A stretch of DNA of 64,000 nt from Gammaproteobacteria bacterium (GTDB taxonomy: Bacteria > Pseudomonadota > Gammaproteobacteria > Pseudomonadales > Pseudohongiellaceae): NCBI GenBank assembly GCA_002706685.1, contig PALV01000001.1, forward strand, positions 1-64,000. Direction: 5' to 3'. Within the stretch, counting starts at the first letter, position 1; each line of letters starts with the position of its first letter. Position numbers and translations under genes: made by a program. The notes under the pieces are model-generated. The model saw only the letters and a list, made by a program, of their open reading frames with translations, did not search any database and was not told where the DNA came from. Shown here piece by piece: positions 43,142 to 52,693 of this stretch.

Positions 43142-44500
43142 ATGCCCGGCAAATTGTTATGCTCAGCGATGGCTATCTGCCTGTATCTGCCCTCAGCTGC
43201 CTTTGCACAGTTTGACGGGGAACTGGTGTTTGACGACAGTGCGTTTCAGAACGACGACCTGTTCAGCTCTGTAGATGATGTCAACGATAATTTCCGCTTC
43301 CGTCTCAGTCATCAGGCGGTGGCGCATATCAACCGGCATCAACGCCAATTGCCTGACGGGTCTACCGAGACACGGGCGCGTGGGCTGGAGAACAACCGCA
43401 CAGCGCTCAATATCCGATACCAGAATCCATTTCGCGCCGGCTGGCTACTGCAGGGCAGCGCGCAGCTCCGCGCCTACCTGCCGGGCGACTATGAATACAA
43501 CAACCCGACCCGCGACGACTGGGAATGGCGTCTGAACGAACTCTTTGTGCAGCGCAGTGGCGAACGTAACAGTTTCTCTTTTGGCAGGCAGACCATTGTC
43601 TGGGGCGAAACCATCGGCAACTCGGTGCTGGACATCATCAACACTACTGAATACCGCGATCTCACCATCATTGATATCGAAGATGCCCGGCTCAATCAGT
43701 GGCTGGCGATCTGGGATCACTTTTCAGAAGCGGGCAACTGGTCCAGCTTTCTGAATCTGTACCCAGAATTCAATCCAGTCCCCGTTCAGGACAGTCCGCT
43801 GTTTCCGGGGGCACCTTTTCGACTGGGCCACTATCATCGAGACAAGCCACTGTTCGAGGCAGGCACTCGCTGGAACCGGTCATTCACCGGTAGTGATGTT
43901 GCCATCATGGCTGCCCGGCTTTATGAAAACCCTTTGCAGTATACACCGCCCACTGGCGCTGATGGCCGGGCCCAGGTCCACATCAATGATTACAATCTGC
44001 TCGGACTCAGCGCCAACCGGGCGATAGGCATGCTGTTGCTGACGCTTGATGTCGCCTACTCACAAGGCGTTCTGGCGAGCGTTACAGAAGCTGACGGACA
44101 ACCAGCATTGTCCACTGGCGATTTGTGGGGCGTCTCAACCGGGCTTGAGTATGGTATCAGTGCCACCCAGCAGATAAGTGCCGGGCTCAGGATCGAGCAA
44201 CTGAACCAGGTTGATACAAGCGCAGGACAGTCGGTGACAGATTCACGCCGTTCGGCCCGCAGTGACCTGCTGGTTCGCTACAGCAATCGGCTGATGAATG
44301 AAGAGCTGACGCTGTCAGCTACGCTGCAGAGCCAGCTTGACGGCGATGCCGGACTGCTCAACCTTGCTGCGGATTATCGCCTGAATGACGACTGGGAGCT
44401 GCGCGCCCAGCTGATCCTGACCCATGCCGGGGAAGGCAACGAGCTGGCCTTCCTGGATGAGGATGTCAGAGCCGGACTTACGCTTAGTTGGTCATTCTGA
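43142..44500 (+). CDS. Outer-membrane beta-barrel protein (DUF1302-like)
   Basis: A 452-residue protein with a signal peptide ending at AAFAQ (about 23), then a repeat-rich beta-barrel with alternating hydrophobic residues and a terminal Phe (LSWSF), the classic outer-membrane signal. The stretch with GRQTIVWGE (about 147-155) is typical of DUF1302-type porins found beside MMPL exporters. With the RND permease and the LolA-like carrier it completes a three-part envelope-spanning route. Substrate unknown. Confidence 0.78.
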   Translation: MPGKLLCSAMAICLYLPSAAFAQFDGELVFDDSAFQNDDLFSSVDDVNDNFRFRLSHQAVAHINRHQRQLPDGSTETRARGLENNRTALNIRYQNPFRAGWLLQGSAQLRAYLPGDYEYNNPTRDDWEWRLNELFVQRSGERNSFSFGRQTIVWGETIGNSVLDIINTTEYRDLTIIDIEDARLNQWLAIWDHFSEAGNWSSFLNLYPEFNPVPVQDSPLFPGAPFRLGHYHRDKPLFEAGTRWNRSFTGSDVAIMAARLYENPLQYTPPTGADGRAQVHINDYNLLGLSANRAIGMLLLTLDVAYSQGVLASVTEADGQPALSTGDLWGVSTGLEYGISATQQISAGLRIEQLNQVDTSAGQSVTDSRRSARSDLLVRYSNRLMNEELTLSATLQSQLDGDAGLLNLAADYRLNDDWELRAQLILTHAGEGNELAFLDEDVRAGLTLSWSF

Positions 44501-44524
44501 GCAGAACTGTTCAGACCTGCCCTG

Positions 44525-45817
44525 CTATTTCTTTATCTTCTCAGGCGAGACCGGGTTCTTGCGCGTGAAGATGTCTTCATCGAATTCATTTGACCAGCGC
44601 GCAACGGCCGTCGCCACTGACAGATCACCAGTCACGTTAACCGCTGTGCGCATCATGTCCAGCGGCCTGTCAAAGGGCAATACAAAACCTACTACAAGGG
44701 CGATCTGCGCAGGTGACAGCCCGATGGTCTCCATCACGGCCGCCATCAGGAATATGGAGGCACCCGGCACTGCGGCCGTGCCAATTGAGACCAGGGTGGT
44801 CGTAGCAGCAATCAGCAAGTAGTCCATGAGATCCAGGTTGACGCCAAACGCCTGCGCAGCAAATACCGACACGATGCCGACATACAGCGCTGAGCCGTCC
44901 ATATTGATGGTAGCGCCTATTGGCAATGTAGTAGATGCCACCACGGGCCTGATGCCCAGATTGGTTTCAGCAACCGACATGGTCACCGGCAGCGTTGCCG
45001 AGCTGGACGAGGTCGAAAAGGCAACCAGCATGGCGTTTTTTGCACCGCGGAAGAAATCCAGCGGATTCAGCTTCAGCACAAATTTCATCAGGCCGCCATG
45101 CACAACCACCAGTTGCAGGACGCAGGCTGCTGTCACTGTCAGTGCAAGTCCGACAACCTGAAGCAGTGCCGCAACACCCTGTGTGCCCGCTACCCAGGCA
45201 ATCAATGCAAATACACCAAAAGGCGCAACTTCCATGACCCAGTGCGTCAGTTTCAACATCACGGCAGAGCCGGCATCCATCACATGCGCCAGCGTCTCAG
45301 CGGGTTTACCGACCGTCAGGATACCAATACCAAACAGCAGTGCAAAAAAGATCACCGCCAGGATGTTGCCCTCGGCCAGCGCCGCAATCGGGTTGCTGGG
45401 GATGATGGTCATCAGTCGCTCCCCCAGCGGAATGGGGTCCTGCAGGGCCCCGGGCTCTGCACCTGAAAGGTCAACACCAACCCCTGGCTGAACAATGGCA
45501 GCCAATACCAGACCAATCGAGATAGCAAACAGTGTGGTCAACATGTATACCGCCAGGGTCTTGACCCCGAGCGACCCGAGCTTTTGCGGGTCTCCCATCG
45601 ACACGATGCCAGCGACAATGGTGATGAATACCAGCGGCACAACAACCATCTGAATCAGGCGAATGAACACATCGCCTATCCAGCGGATGGACTGAGCACC
45701 CTCGCCCCAGATGGCACCAACCACCACACCCAGGACCAAGGCCAGAATGATGCGTTTCCAGAGGGGGATGTCGAACCAGAATTGCAGTTTTGATGTTGTG
45801 CCAGTCAAGTTATTCAC
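44525..45817 (-). CDS. Dicarboxylate/amino acid:cation symporter (DAACS)
   Basis: A 430-residue secondary transporter with about eight helices and two re-entrant loops. The substrate loop motifs SSSSATLPVT (about 270-279) and the NMDGSALY block (about 304-311) mark the DctA/GltP/SstT family, which takes up dicarboxylates or acidic amino acids with H+ or Na+. The GTG at 45817 lies inside the probable AAGAGGTG ribosome site, so the TTG at 45808 may be the real start. Convergent with the beta-barrel gene; stands alone. Confidence 0.88.
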   Translation of the reverse strand: MNNLTGTTSKLQFWFDIPLWKRIILALVLGVVVGAIWGEGAQSIRWIGDVFIRLIQMVVVPLVFITIVAGIVSMGDPQKLGSLGVKTLAVYMLTTLFAISIGLVLAAIVQPGVGVDLSGAEPGALQDPIPLGERLMTIIPSNPIAALAEGNILAVIFFALLFGIGILTVGKPAETLAHVMDAGSAVMLKLTHWVMEVAPFGVFALIAWVAGTQGVAALLQVVGLALTVTAACVLQLVVVHGGLMKFVLKLNPLDFFRGAKNAMLVAFSTSSSSATLPVTMSVAETNLGIRPVVASTTLPIGATINMDGSALYVGIVSVFAAQAFGVNLDLMDYLLIAATTTLVSIGTAAVPGASIFLMAAVMETIGLSPAQIALVVGFVLPFDRPLDMMRTAVNVTGDLSVATAVARWSNEFDEDIFTRKNPVSPEKIKK

Positions 45818-46041
45818 CTCTTGTTATTTGGGACTGCGCCTGCTCTGTCGGGGCTGAGTCTGTCCGGATCACTGTCTGTGTGCCAATGATACCGCGGCCC
45901 CCAGCGCGCCGGCGCAAGCATCACGCCGATCGCAACAGACTATAGAATTCTGCAGTCAAGTGCCAATATATTTCCAACTATGAGACAATGTTCGATCTCC
46001 ATCGTATCACTCGACTAATCAACTCTTGCAGGCTCACCGTA

Positions 46042-46785
46042 ATGACTGACTGGGTTCCCGGCACAGTGGCAAACGTCACACACTGGACCAATAACTTGTT
46101 TACACTCACCATCAACGCTGATATCGAACCATTTGAAGCAGGCCAGTACACCAACCTGGCACTGGAGATTGATGGCGAGCGCCACGGCCAGCCCTATTCG
46201 ATCCTGAGTGCCCCGGGTGAGCAGCCCCTGGAGTTTTTCTTCTATACGCAGCTCGAAGGTGATCTTTCGCGACGATTGTCACAGCTGCAGACTGGCGACA
46301 CCGTCTGGGTTGACCGTCAACCCGCCGGCTCACTGACGCTGACGAACGTCACAGATACCTCCACACTCTGTCTGATGGCTACCGGCACTGGCGTTGCGCC
46401 ATTCATCTCAATGTTGCAGACCGACGAGATATGGGCTCGTTTCGAATCAGTGATTCTTGTCTATGCGGCTCGTGTGCAGGCCGATTTCCAGTATCAGGCC
46501 CTGTTTGACCGCCTGAAAGCCGAATACCCGGGACGCTTTGCACTGATTCCATTTATCAGCCGCGAGAAGGTTTCGGGCGCGCTGCCCGGTCACATTCCAG
46601 ACAGCCTGCGCAGTGGTGAACTGGAGCAGCACATCGGCCTGGTTCTTGACCCTGACAACAGCCACGTCATGTTGTGTGGCAACCCCGGTATGGTTAAAGA
46701 CGCAGCCAGCGTGCTTGAAGGAAGAGGATTTGCGGTCAATACGCCCGGTAAACGCGGCCAGTTGAGCTATGAAAGCTACTGGTAA
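46042..46785 (+). CDS. fpr: Ferredoxin-NADP+ reductase
   Basis: Starting at ATG 46042, the product is 247 residues, the usual size. The FAD-binding barrel shows GQPYSILS (about 51-58) and the NADP domain has ATGTGVAPFISML (about 113-125). A closing YESYW aromatic tail is typical of bacterial plant-type-related FNRs (Fpr). It transfers electrons between NADPH and ferredoxin or flavodoxin. An upstream extension to 45988 is open but lacks a ribosome site. Confidence 0.92.
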   Translation: MTDWVPGTVANVTHWTNNLFTLTINADIEPFEAGQYTNLALEIDGERHGQPYSILSAPGEQPLEFFFYTQLEGDLSRRLSQLQTGDTVWVDRQPAGSLTLTNVTDTSTLCLMATGTGVAPFISMLQTDEIWARFESVILVYAARVQADFQYQALFDRLKAEYPGRFALIPFISREKVSGALPGHIPDSLRSGELEQHIGLVLDPDNSHVMLCGNPGMVKDAASVLEGRGFAVNTPGKRGQLSYESYW

Positions 46786-46904
46786 CAGTAGCTTTATCCA
46801 GAAATTCCGCTACATTGAAGAGTAAGCTGACGGCGCGCAGTCGAGGACAGAACACAAGACAGTCAGATGGTGTTAATAGTGTAAAGTATAACGCGGAGAA
46901 CAAC

Positions 46905-49900
46905 ATGAAGATGTACGGTACAGCTCACGGCGCAGACTCCAATCGTGGCATCCTGGGTCACAGCGCGATGGCAGTGACATTTGCATTGGCCCTTTTGGCA
47001 ACCGCCTGCAGTCCCGACCAATCCACGACGCCGGCTGACACTGGCGCCGCCCAGAGCCAGCCGGCAACAGCCCAGTACACCCGCATCTATCCACCGAATG
47101 CCACTGATCCGCTGAATGCCCATATTTACGAATTGAACAATGGATTGCGCGTTTACCTCAGCCGAAATACGGAGGAGCCGCGATTCTACGCAGAAATAGC
47201 AGTTCGTGCCGGCAGCAAGCATGACCCTGAGGATGCAACCGGCCTGGCTCACTATCTGGAACACCTTCTATTTAAGGGTAATCAGCAGCTGGGCACACTC
47301 GATTATGAGGCTGAAAAGCCTTATCTCGATCAGATCCGCGAGCTTTACGAGACACACTTCAATACCGCCGATCCAGTCGAACGCGCAGCCATTTACAGCC
47401 AGATCAATCAGGCATCACAGCAGGCTGCCGAATACGCCATCCCCAATGAATTTGACAAACTTTACAGCATCATGGGAGCCAGCGGCCTGAATGCGCACAC
47501 CTGGCACGAAGAGACAGTCTACAAAGTAGGGCTGCCTGCCAACCGCCTGGAGCAGTGGGCGACCATAGAATCGGACCGTTTCATCAATCCCGTGTTCCGT
47601 CTTTTCCACACGGAGCTCGAAGTTGTTTACGAAGAAAAGAATCGCACGCTGGATAACCGCGACCGCATTTCTTACTACGCCCTGGCGGACCTGCTTTACA
47701 AGAACCACCCATATGGTCAGCAAAGCACCATTGGTGATGCCGAGCATCTGAAGAATCCGTCGCTGGTCTACATCCAGGATTACTTCGACACTTATTATGT
47801 TCCCAATAATATGGCCATATTTATCAGTGGCGATATTGATATTGAGCAGACCATCAACACAGTTGCACAACACTTTTCAAAGTGGGAGTCCAAGCCTTTG
47901 CCTCCGGCCCAGAGCTGGCAGGAAGAACCCATTACCGAGGTCGAACGGGCAACCGTTTATTACCCGGGCCAGGAACAGGTCACCATGGCGTTTCGCACCG
48001 TCCCGAATGGCCACCCTGACAAAGAAGCCCTGATGCTTGTCGACATGATTCTCGACAATCGCACTGCCGGTCTGATCAACCTGAATCTGAATCAGCGCCA
48101 GCGCGTTCAGGCGGCCGGCAGCTCGCCTGAATTTCATAATGACTATGGTGCCCAGACTCTGTGGGGCGTGCCTCGCGAGGGCCAGACGCTGGAAGAGGTA
48201 GAGCAGCTGCTGCTGGAGCAGATCGAGATGATCAAACAGGGTGAATTCGAAGACTGGATTCTGCCCGCCATCGTCAATGACTTTAAACGGATGGAAAAAC
48301 GATCGCTGGAATCCAATGTCGCCCGCGTCACTGAAATGCGTGAAGCCTTCCTGTCTCATGCTGACTGGAACACACATATCGGCGAAATCCGCAGACTGGA
48401 ACGTGTCACCAAACAGGATGTAATTGATGTCGCCAATCGCTACTTCAGTGAACAGAACTATGTGGCCGTGCACCGTCTGGATGGCCCGGCGGATATTCCT
48501 GAGGTAGAAAAACCACAAATCGACCCGGTCAATATCGACCCCTCCCGCCAGTCAGAGTATGCAGCCAACATCCTGGCCATGCCCTATGATGAAATCGAAC
48601 CACGATTTCTGGAAGCCGGCGTAGACTATCAGGTCGCTGAATTCGCGCCCAATGTGCCCATTTATTATGCACACAATGAACTAAACGACCTGTTCACTTT
48701 CTCGATCAATATTGAGGTTGGCACCGAGCAGAATGAACTGCTCAGTATGGCCTCTGCACTGCTGGACAAGGCTGGCACTGTCGACTACCCGGCAGAAGAA
48801 TTGCAAAAGCAGTGGTATCGGCTGGGCAGCGATTTCAGCTTCAGCGTTGGCAGTAACGAAACCCAGATCTCGATTGCCGGCATGGACCCACAGTTCGAAG
48901 AGTCGCTGACATTGATGCTCTCGCTGATCAGCGATCCGCAGAGCGACGCACAGACACTCGAAGATCTGAAACGCACCGTGTTGCAGGCGCGTGCTGACCA
49001 GAAAGAGAACCCCGCGGTCATCAGTCAGGCTCTTTATCTCTATAACCGTTATGGAGACGAGTCGCCTATGCTGCAGTCACTGACCAGCGAACAGATTCGC
49101 AGCGTCGACGCACCAACCCTGCTGGCTTTGATTCCGCAACTGCTGGAATACGAACACAGTATTTCCTACACCGGTTCAATGCCATTGCAGACCGTCTCAG
49201 AGATTGTCTCCAATCACCACCAGACTGGCAGCGATCTGATGACGCCGCCGGCCGAGAAGCTTATGTTTGCGCGCGAGATTCAGGACAATCAGATCTACGT
49301 CATTGATCGCGACACTGCCCAGGCCCAGATCCGGATCGAGTTCCCGGACACGACCTATGATCCGGCACTGACAGTTCCCTCATCGCTGTACAACAACTAC
49401 TTCGGTTCTGGAATGTCGAGTGTCGTGTTTCAGGAGTTGCGGGAAGCCCGGGCCCTGGCATACTCGGCAGCCGCGCGCTACGCGCAGGGCGGACGCCAGG
49501 ATGCAGAAAACCTGATGCTTGGTGTCATTGGCACCCAGAACGACAAAGCCATTGATGCGCTCGATGCGTTTGTGGACCTGATCGACAACATGCCCCAGTC
49601 ATTTGAGCGCTTTGCTGACGCATACGGCTCGCAGATAAACGACTATCGCACCGCAACCACCAGCGCCCGGCAAGTGCCGGGAATGGTTCGTGCGTGGCAG
49701 AGACTCGGTTACACCAGCGATCCGCGCCCGGAGCAGTTCGCACAATTGCAGAGCGCTGGCTTCGAAGACATGCTGCAGTTCCAGCAAAATCATGTCGCAG
49801 GGCGTCCCAAATTCATTTCCATTGTAGGCGATACTGATCGGATCGACCTTGAAGCGCTTTCGCGCCTGGGGACCGTGCAGACGCTGAGTGTCGACGACGT

Positions 49901-49913
49901 TTTTGTAGAATAA
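46905..49913 (+). CDS. M16-family zinc metallopeptidase lipoprotein (pitrilysin-like)
   Basis: Start ATG 46905 with GGAG 6 nt upstream; 1002 residues. A signal peptide ends in a lipobox (LLATACSP, Cys about 35). The N-terminal half has the inverted zinc motif HYLEH (about 115-119) and the downstream Glu in the FHTELEVVYEEKN block (about 234-246). The C-terminal half is a non-catalytic M16 repeat. Pitrilysin-type proteases cut peptides of limited size in a closed chamber. It leads a seven-gene run, with the ABC ATPase gene following 22 bp after its stop. Confidence 0.9.
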   Translation: MKMYGTAHGADSNRGILGHSAMAVTFALALLATACSPDQSTTPADTGAAQSQPATAQYTRIYPPNATDPLNAHIYELNNGLRVYLSRNTEEPRFYAEIAVRAGSKHDPEDATGLAHYLEHLLFKGNQQLGTLDYEAEKPYLDQIRELYETHFNTADPVERAAIYSQINQASQQAAEYAIPNEFDKLYSIMGASGLNAHTWHEETVYKVGLPANRLEQWATIESDRFINPVFRLFHTELEVVYEEKNRTLDNRDRISYYALADLLYKNHPYGQQSTIGDAEHLKNPSLVYIQDYFDTYYVPNNMAIFISGDIDIEQTINTVAQHFSKWESKPLPPAQSWQEEPITEVERATVYYPGQEQVTMAFRTVPNGHPDKEALMLVDMILDNRTAGLINLNLNQRQRVQAAGSSPEFHNDYGAQTLWGVPREGQTLEEVEQLLLEQIEMIKQGEFEDWILPAIVNDFKRMEKRSLESNVARVTEMREAFLSHADWNTHIGEIRRLERVTKQDVIDVANRYFSEQNYVAVHRLDGPADIPEVEKPQIDPVNIDPSRQSEYAANILAMPYDEIEPRFLEAGVDYQVAEFAPNVPIYYAHNELNDLFTFSINIEVGTEQNELLSMASALLDKAGTVDYPAEELQKQWYRLGSDFSFSVGSNETQISIAGMDPQFEESLTLMLSLISDPQSDAQTLEDLKRTVLQARADQKENPAVISQALYLYNRYGDESPMLQSLTSEQIRSVDAPTLLALIPQLLEYEHSISYTGSMPLQTVSEIVSNHHQTGSDLMTPPAEKLMFAREIQDNQIYVIDRDTAQAQIRIEFPDTTYDPALTVPSSLYNNYFGSGMSSVVFQELREARALAYSAAARYAQGGRQDAENLMLGVIGTQNDKAIDALDAFVDLIDNMPQSFERFADAYGSQINDYRTATTSARQVPGMVRAWQRLGYTSDPRPEQFAQLQSAGFEDMLQFQQNHVAGRPKFISIVGDTDRIDLEALSRLGTVQTLSVDDVFVE

Positions 49914-49935
49914 AACAGGTTTCGGAGTAACCGGC

Positions 49936-50874
49936 ATGAAGGCAACGGATGCAATCCTGTCAGTAACAAGCCTGCGCAAGCGGTTTGCTGCCGTCGAAGT
50001 TCTAAAGGGTATCGATCTGACAGTGACACCCGGCGCCATCCATGGGCTGGTGGGACTAAACGGCTCAGGAAAAACGACAACAATGGAATGTGTGCTGGGC
50101 ATGCAGTCATTTCAGTCAGGGGATGTCCGGATTCTCGGCAGGCAACCGGCCGACATCTGGCAATGCCATGGTGCAGTCGTTGGTATATTCGACACGCCGG
50201 GCCTGCACAGCGGACTGACCGTGAGGCAGGTGCTGACACACGCCAGAATGTTGTGCCCAAAACCGGTTCGCAGTCCGGCGGAGGTCGAGGACATGCTCGG
50301 CCTCAGTCGTTACAGCCATTACCGGATTCGACAACTGTCGCTGGGCAATCGCCGGCGTGTGTCTATCGCTCACGCGCTGCTTGGGCAACCACAATTTATT
50401 GTCATGGACGAACCTTTCAACGGCCTGGACGCCGGTGGGGTAGACGACGTTCTGGCACTGATCAAAGACCTGAACAGCCAGACCGGGGCCAGCTTCCTGT
50501 TATCAAGCCACCAGTTGGCCTATCTTGAAAGTATCTGTACCCACATTTCCATCCTGCATAATGGCCGTATTGCCTTGACCGAAACTCTGCAGAACCTCGC
50601 GGGCACCGCATCCACACAACTGCGTATTGTCTGTGACAAGGCTGACGCTGCAGTAGCGCTGCTGCAGTCAGACCCTGCCATACGCATTTCATCGCATGAA
50701 CAGAACCAGCTGAACGTTCAGACTGTTGGTATTGACGCTGCCGAGATTAACCGACGACTGGTAATGGCTGGCATCTCAGTATCCGAGTTGCAAGAGCTGC
50801 GGCGCGGCCTGCATCAGGTTTTTCAGGACATCGTTAATGCACCCGCTGACAGCCCGCTGCCGGAGGCGTCATGA
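49936..50874 (+). CDS. ABC transporter ATP-binding protein
   Basis: A 312-residue ATPase of ABC-2 type. Walker A is GLNGSGKTTT (about 39-48); the signature is LSLGNRRR (about 134-141), with Leu-Gly-Asn in place of the common GGQ; Walker B is FIVMDEPFNGLD (about 154-165) and the switch His is in LLSSHQL (about 191-197). The C-terminal 90 residues are a family-typical extension. It pairs with the permease at 50871 (4-base overlap). Substrate unknown; the flanking protease suggests a peptide. Confidence 0.92.
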   Translation: MKATDAILSVTSLRKRFAAVEVLKGIDLTVTPGAIHGLVGLNGSGKTTTMECVLGMQSFQSGDVRILGRQPADIWQCHGAVVGIFDTPGLHSGLTVRQVLTHARMLCPKPVRSPAEVEDMLGLSRYSHYRIRQLSLGNRRRVSIAHALLGQPQFIVMDEPFNGLDAGGVDDVLALIKDLNSQTGASFLLSSHQLAYLESICTHISILHNGRIALTETLQNLAGTASTQLRIVCDKADAAVALLQSDPAIRISSHEQNQLNVQTVGIDAAEINRRLVMAGISVSELQELRRGLHQVFQDIVNAPADSPLPEAS

Positions 50875-51731
50875 TCAGCTCGTTCTGGGTGGCGTTAAGG
50901 GCGGAAATATATGTAGGTCTGCGCAGTCATGCCTCACGTCTGGTGGTTATTCTCCCCGCACTGATTGCCTGTGCACAACTGGTATTGACCAGCATGCTGA
51001 CGGCAAGCCGCGAGGCCAGTGAAACGATGTTTGGTGGCATGGGCGCCGGGCAGATCGAAGGTGCTGATGCCTGGGGTACCCTGGTGGATGCCTACGCAAC
51101 CGGACTGACACTGATCGGACTGCTGCTGGCAGGTTATGCCGCATGGAGCCTTGCCAACGACAAAGACAGCGGCGTACTCCGTCACCTGCTGATCCGTCAC
51201 GCCAGCCGTCGTACCATGCTGATGGTCAAGCTGGCGCATGCTCATTTGCTCGGCATCGCGTCCATTGCGGTGCTTTTAGTCAGTTGCACGCTATGTGCAT
51301 GGCTGATCTGGGACTTTGGTCCGGTGGTCGAAGATGGCTACGAACTGATCGGCACGTCGGAAATACTGACCGAGCTGCGCCTGGGTTTGCTACTGGCGAT
51401 TATCCCATTACCAGCAGCCATCACGATGGGACTGCTGGTGTCCGTGCTGGCGGGCAACAGCACCCAGGCGCTGGTTGCAGCGCTGGGCATCACCCTGGCT
51501 CTGGATATTCTTAAAGGGATCATTGGTGCAGCCTCTGACTATATCTACGCCAGCTACCTGGTATCGCTGCTGGACAGTTCTTACCTGCGTGACGTCAGCC
51601 GCCTGGTTCGCGGCTTCTCTGATGTAATGATTAATCCAACTACCTTGCAGATGAATCAATGGGTACCCTGGCCACAGGCGATATTCCTGTTGCTACTGGC
51701 CTGGTACGCAATCAACAGGAAACCGGTATGA
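50871..51731 (+). CDS. ABC-2 type permease
   Basis: A 286-residue inner-membrane protein with six predicted helices (about 20-45, 75-95, 125-145, 165-190, 195-215, 255-280), the ABC-2 exporter arrangement. Start overlaps the ATPase stop and its stop overlaps the PDZ gene start (ATGA), so all three are coupled. Together with the ATPase it forms a likely two-subunit exporter. Confidence 0.85.
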   Translation: MISSFWVALRAEIYVGLRSHASRLVVILPALIACAQLVLTSMLTASREASETMFGGMGAGQIEGADAWGTLVDAYATGLTLIGLLLAGYAAWSLANDKDSGVLRHLLIRHASRRTMLMVKLAHAHLLGIASIAVLLVSCTLCAWLIWDFGPVVEDGYELIGTSEILTELRLGLLLAIIPLPAAITMGLLVSVLAGNSTQALVAALGITLALDILKGIIGAASDYIYASYLVSLLDSSYLRDVSRLVRGFSDVMINPTTLQMNQWVPWPQAIFLLLLAWYAINRKPV

Positions 51732-52693
51732 GATTCAACCGAGGCAAATCAGCTTTTCTGTCAGGCTGGATGTCGCTACTGCTTTTAAGCGCCTGCGTCA
51801 GCACCGAGCCCCGCGAATTGGTGCCAACCATTTCCCAGTCGCCTGAACAGATAGTGCTTGCGGGCGATGGTGGCGCGAGCGAGCCCGAAGTAGATTTCGG
51901 CCTGACCGCAACGGTCAACGAAAGTGACTCACTGACCAATATCAGTGTCCTGCCGGGCATCAGGGTGCGCAGCGTCAGCAACGGCGGTCCAGCAGACCGG
52001 GCGGGTATCCGGGCTGGCGATGTCATCCTCAGTATCGACGGGCTACCGAGCAACCAGCCAGACATTATGGATATGTTGGCGCTTGAGACCACTGACAATC
52101 GAAGTTTCGAGTTCGAAGTCCGCCGCAATACCACTGTTTTTCAGGCCACGGTTACGGTCCAGCCCATCCGCAATGAGACATTGCCGCCAGTGGAACTGTA
52201 TCGTACAGACCCGGTTTTGCTGCGGGCCGGATTCACAACAGAACACTTCTCTGACCGAAGCGGAGAGCCGGTCACGGGCGCAAGGATAGTCCGCGTGTTT
52301 GATCAAAGCCCCCTGCTGGCGGCGGGCCTGCGGGAAGACGACATTGTTGTGGCCGTTGACGAACAAGGCATAGGATCTGCACAGGGGCTGGTCACGATGA
52401 TCAGCAGCAACTACCAGGCAGGCGATCGCGTAAACCTGCAATTCCTGCGCAGCGGTGAACCGATGAATGAAGAACTGCGGCTCTGGCATCCTGGCACGCG
52501 CCTGAGCGAACTCAGCATCTGGCCGCTGTTCAGTTACGAGTCATCCCTGAGTCCCGACCAGACCCGCCTTCGAGTGGGCGACCTGATTCTGTTTTCGCTG
52601 TTTCAGTACCAGCGAACCGGCCCTGAACGCGAATACAGCGTGCTCGGCATTTTCCGCGCGGCCAGTGGATATGGGGAACTGGTGGAGGAATGA
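51728..52693 (+). CDS. PDZ-domain lipoprotein
   Basis: The ATG at 51728 overlaps the permease stop; 321 residues. A lipobox (LLLSACVS, Cys about 24) anchors it to a membrane. Two PDZ domains are visible: one with PGIRVRSVSNGGPADRAGIRAGD (about 76-98) and one with DQSPLLAAGLREDDI (about 193-207). No protease domain accompanies them, so it probably binds partner C-termini or assembles the complex. It overlaps the FG-GAP gene start by 4 bases. Confidence 0.85.
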   Translation: MRFNRGKSAFLSGWMSLLLLSACVSTEPRELVPTISQSPEQIVLAGDGGASEPEVDFGLTATVNESDSLTNISVLPGIRVRSVSNGGPADRAGIRAGDVILSIDGLPSNQPDIMDMLALETTDNRSFEFEVRRNTTVFQATVTVQPIRNETLPPVELYRTDPVLLRAGFTTEHFSDRSGEPVTGARIVRVFDQSPLLAAGLREDDIVVAVDEQGIGSAQGLVTMISSNYQAGDRVNLQFLRSGEPMNEELRLWHPGTRLSELSIWPLFSYESSLSPDQTRLRVGDLILFSLFQYQRTGPEREYSVLGIFRAASGYGELVEE

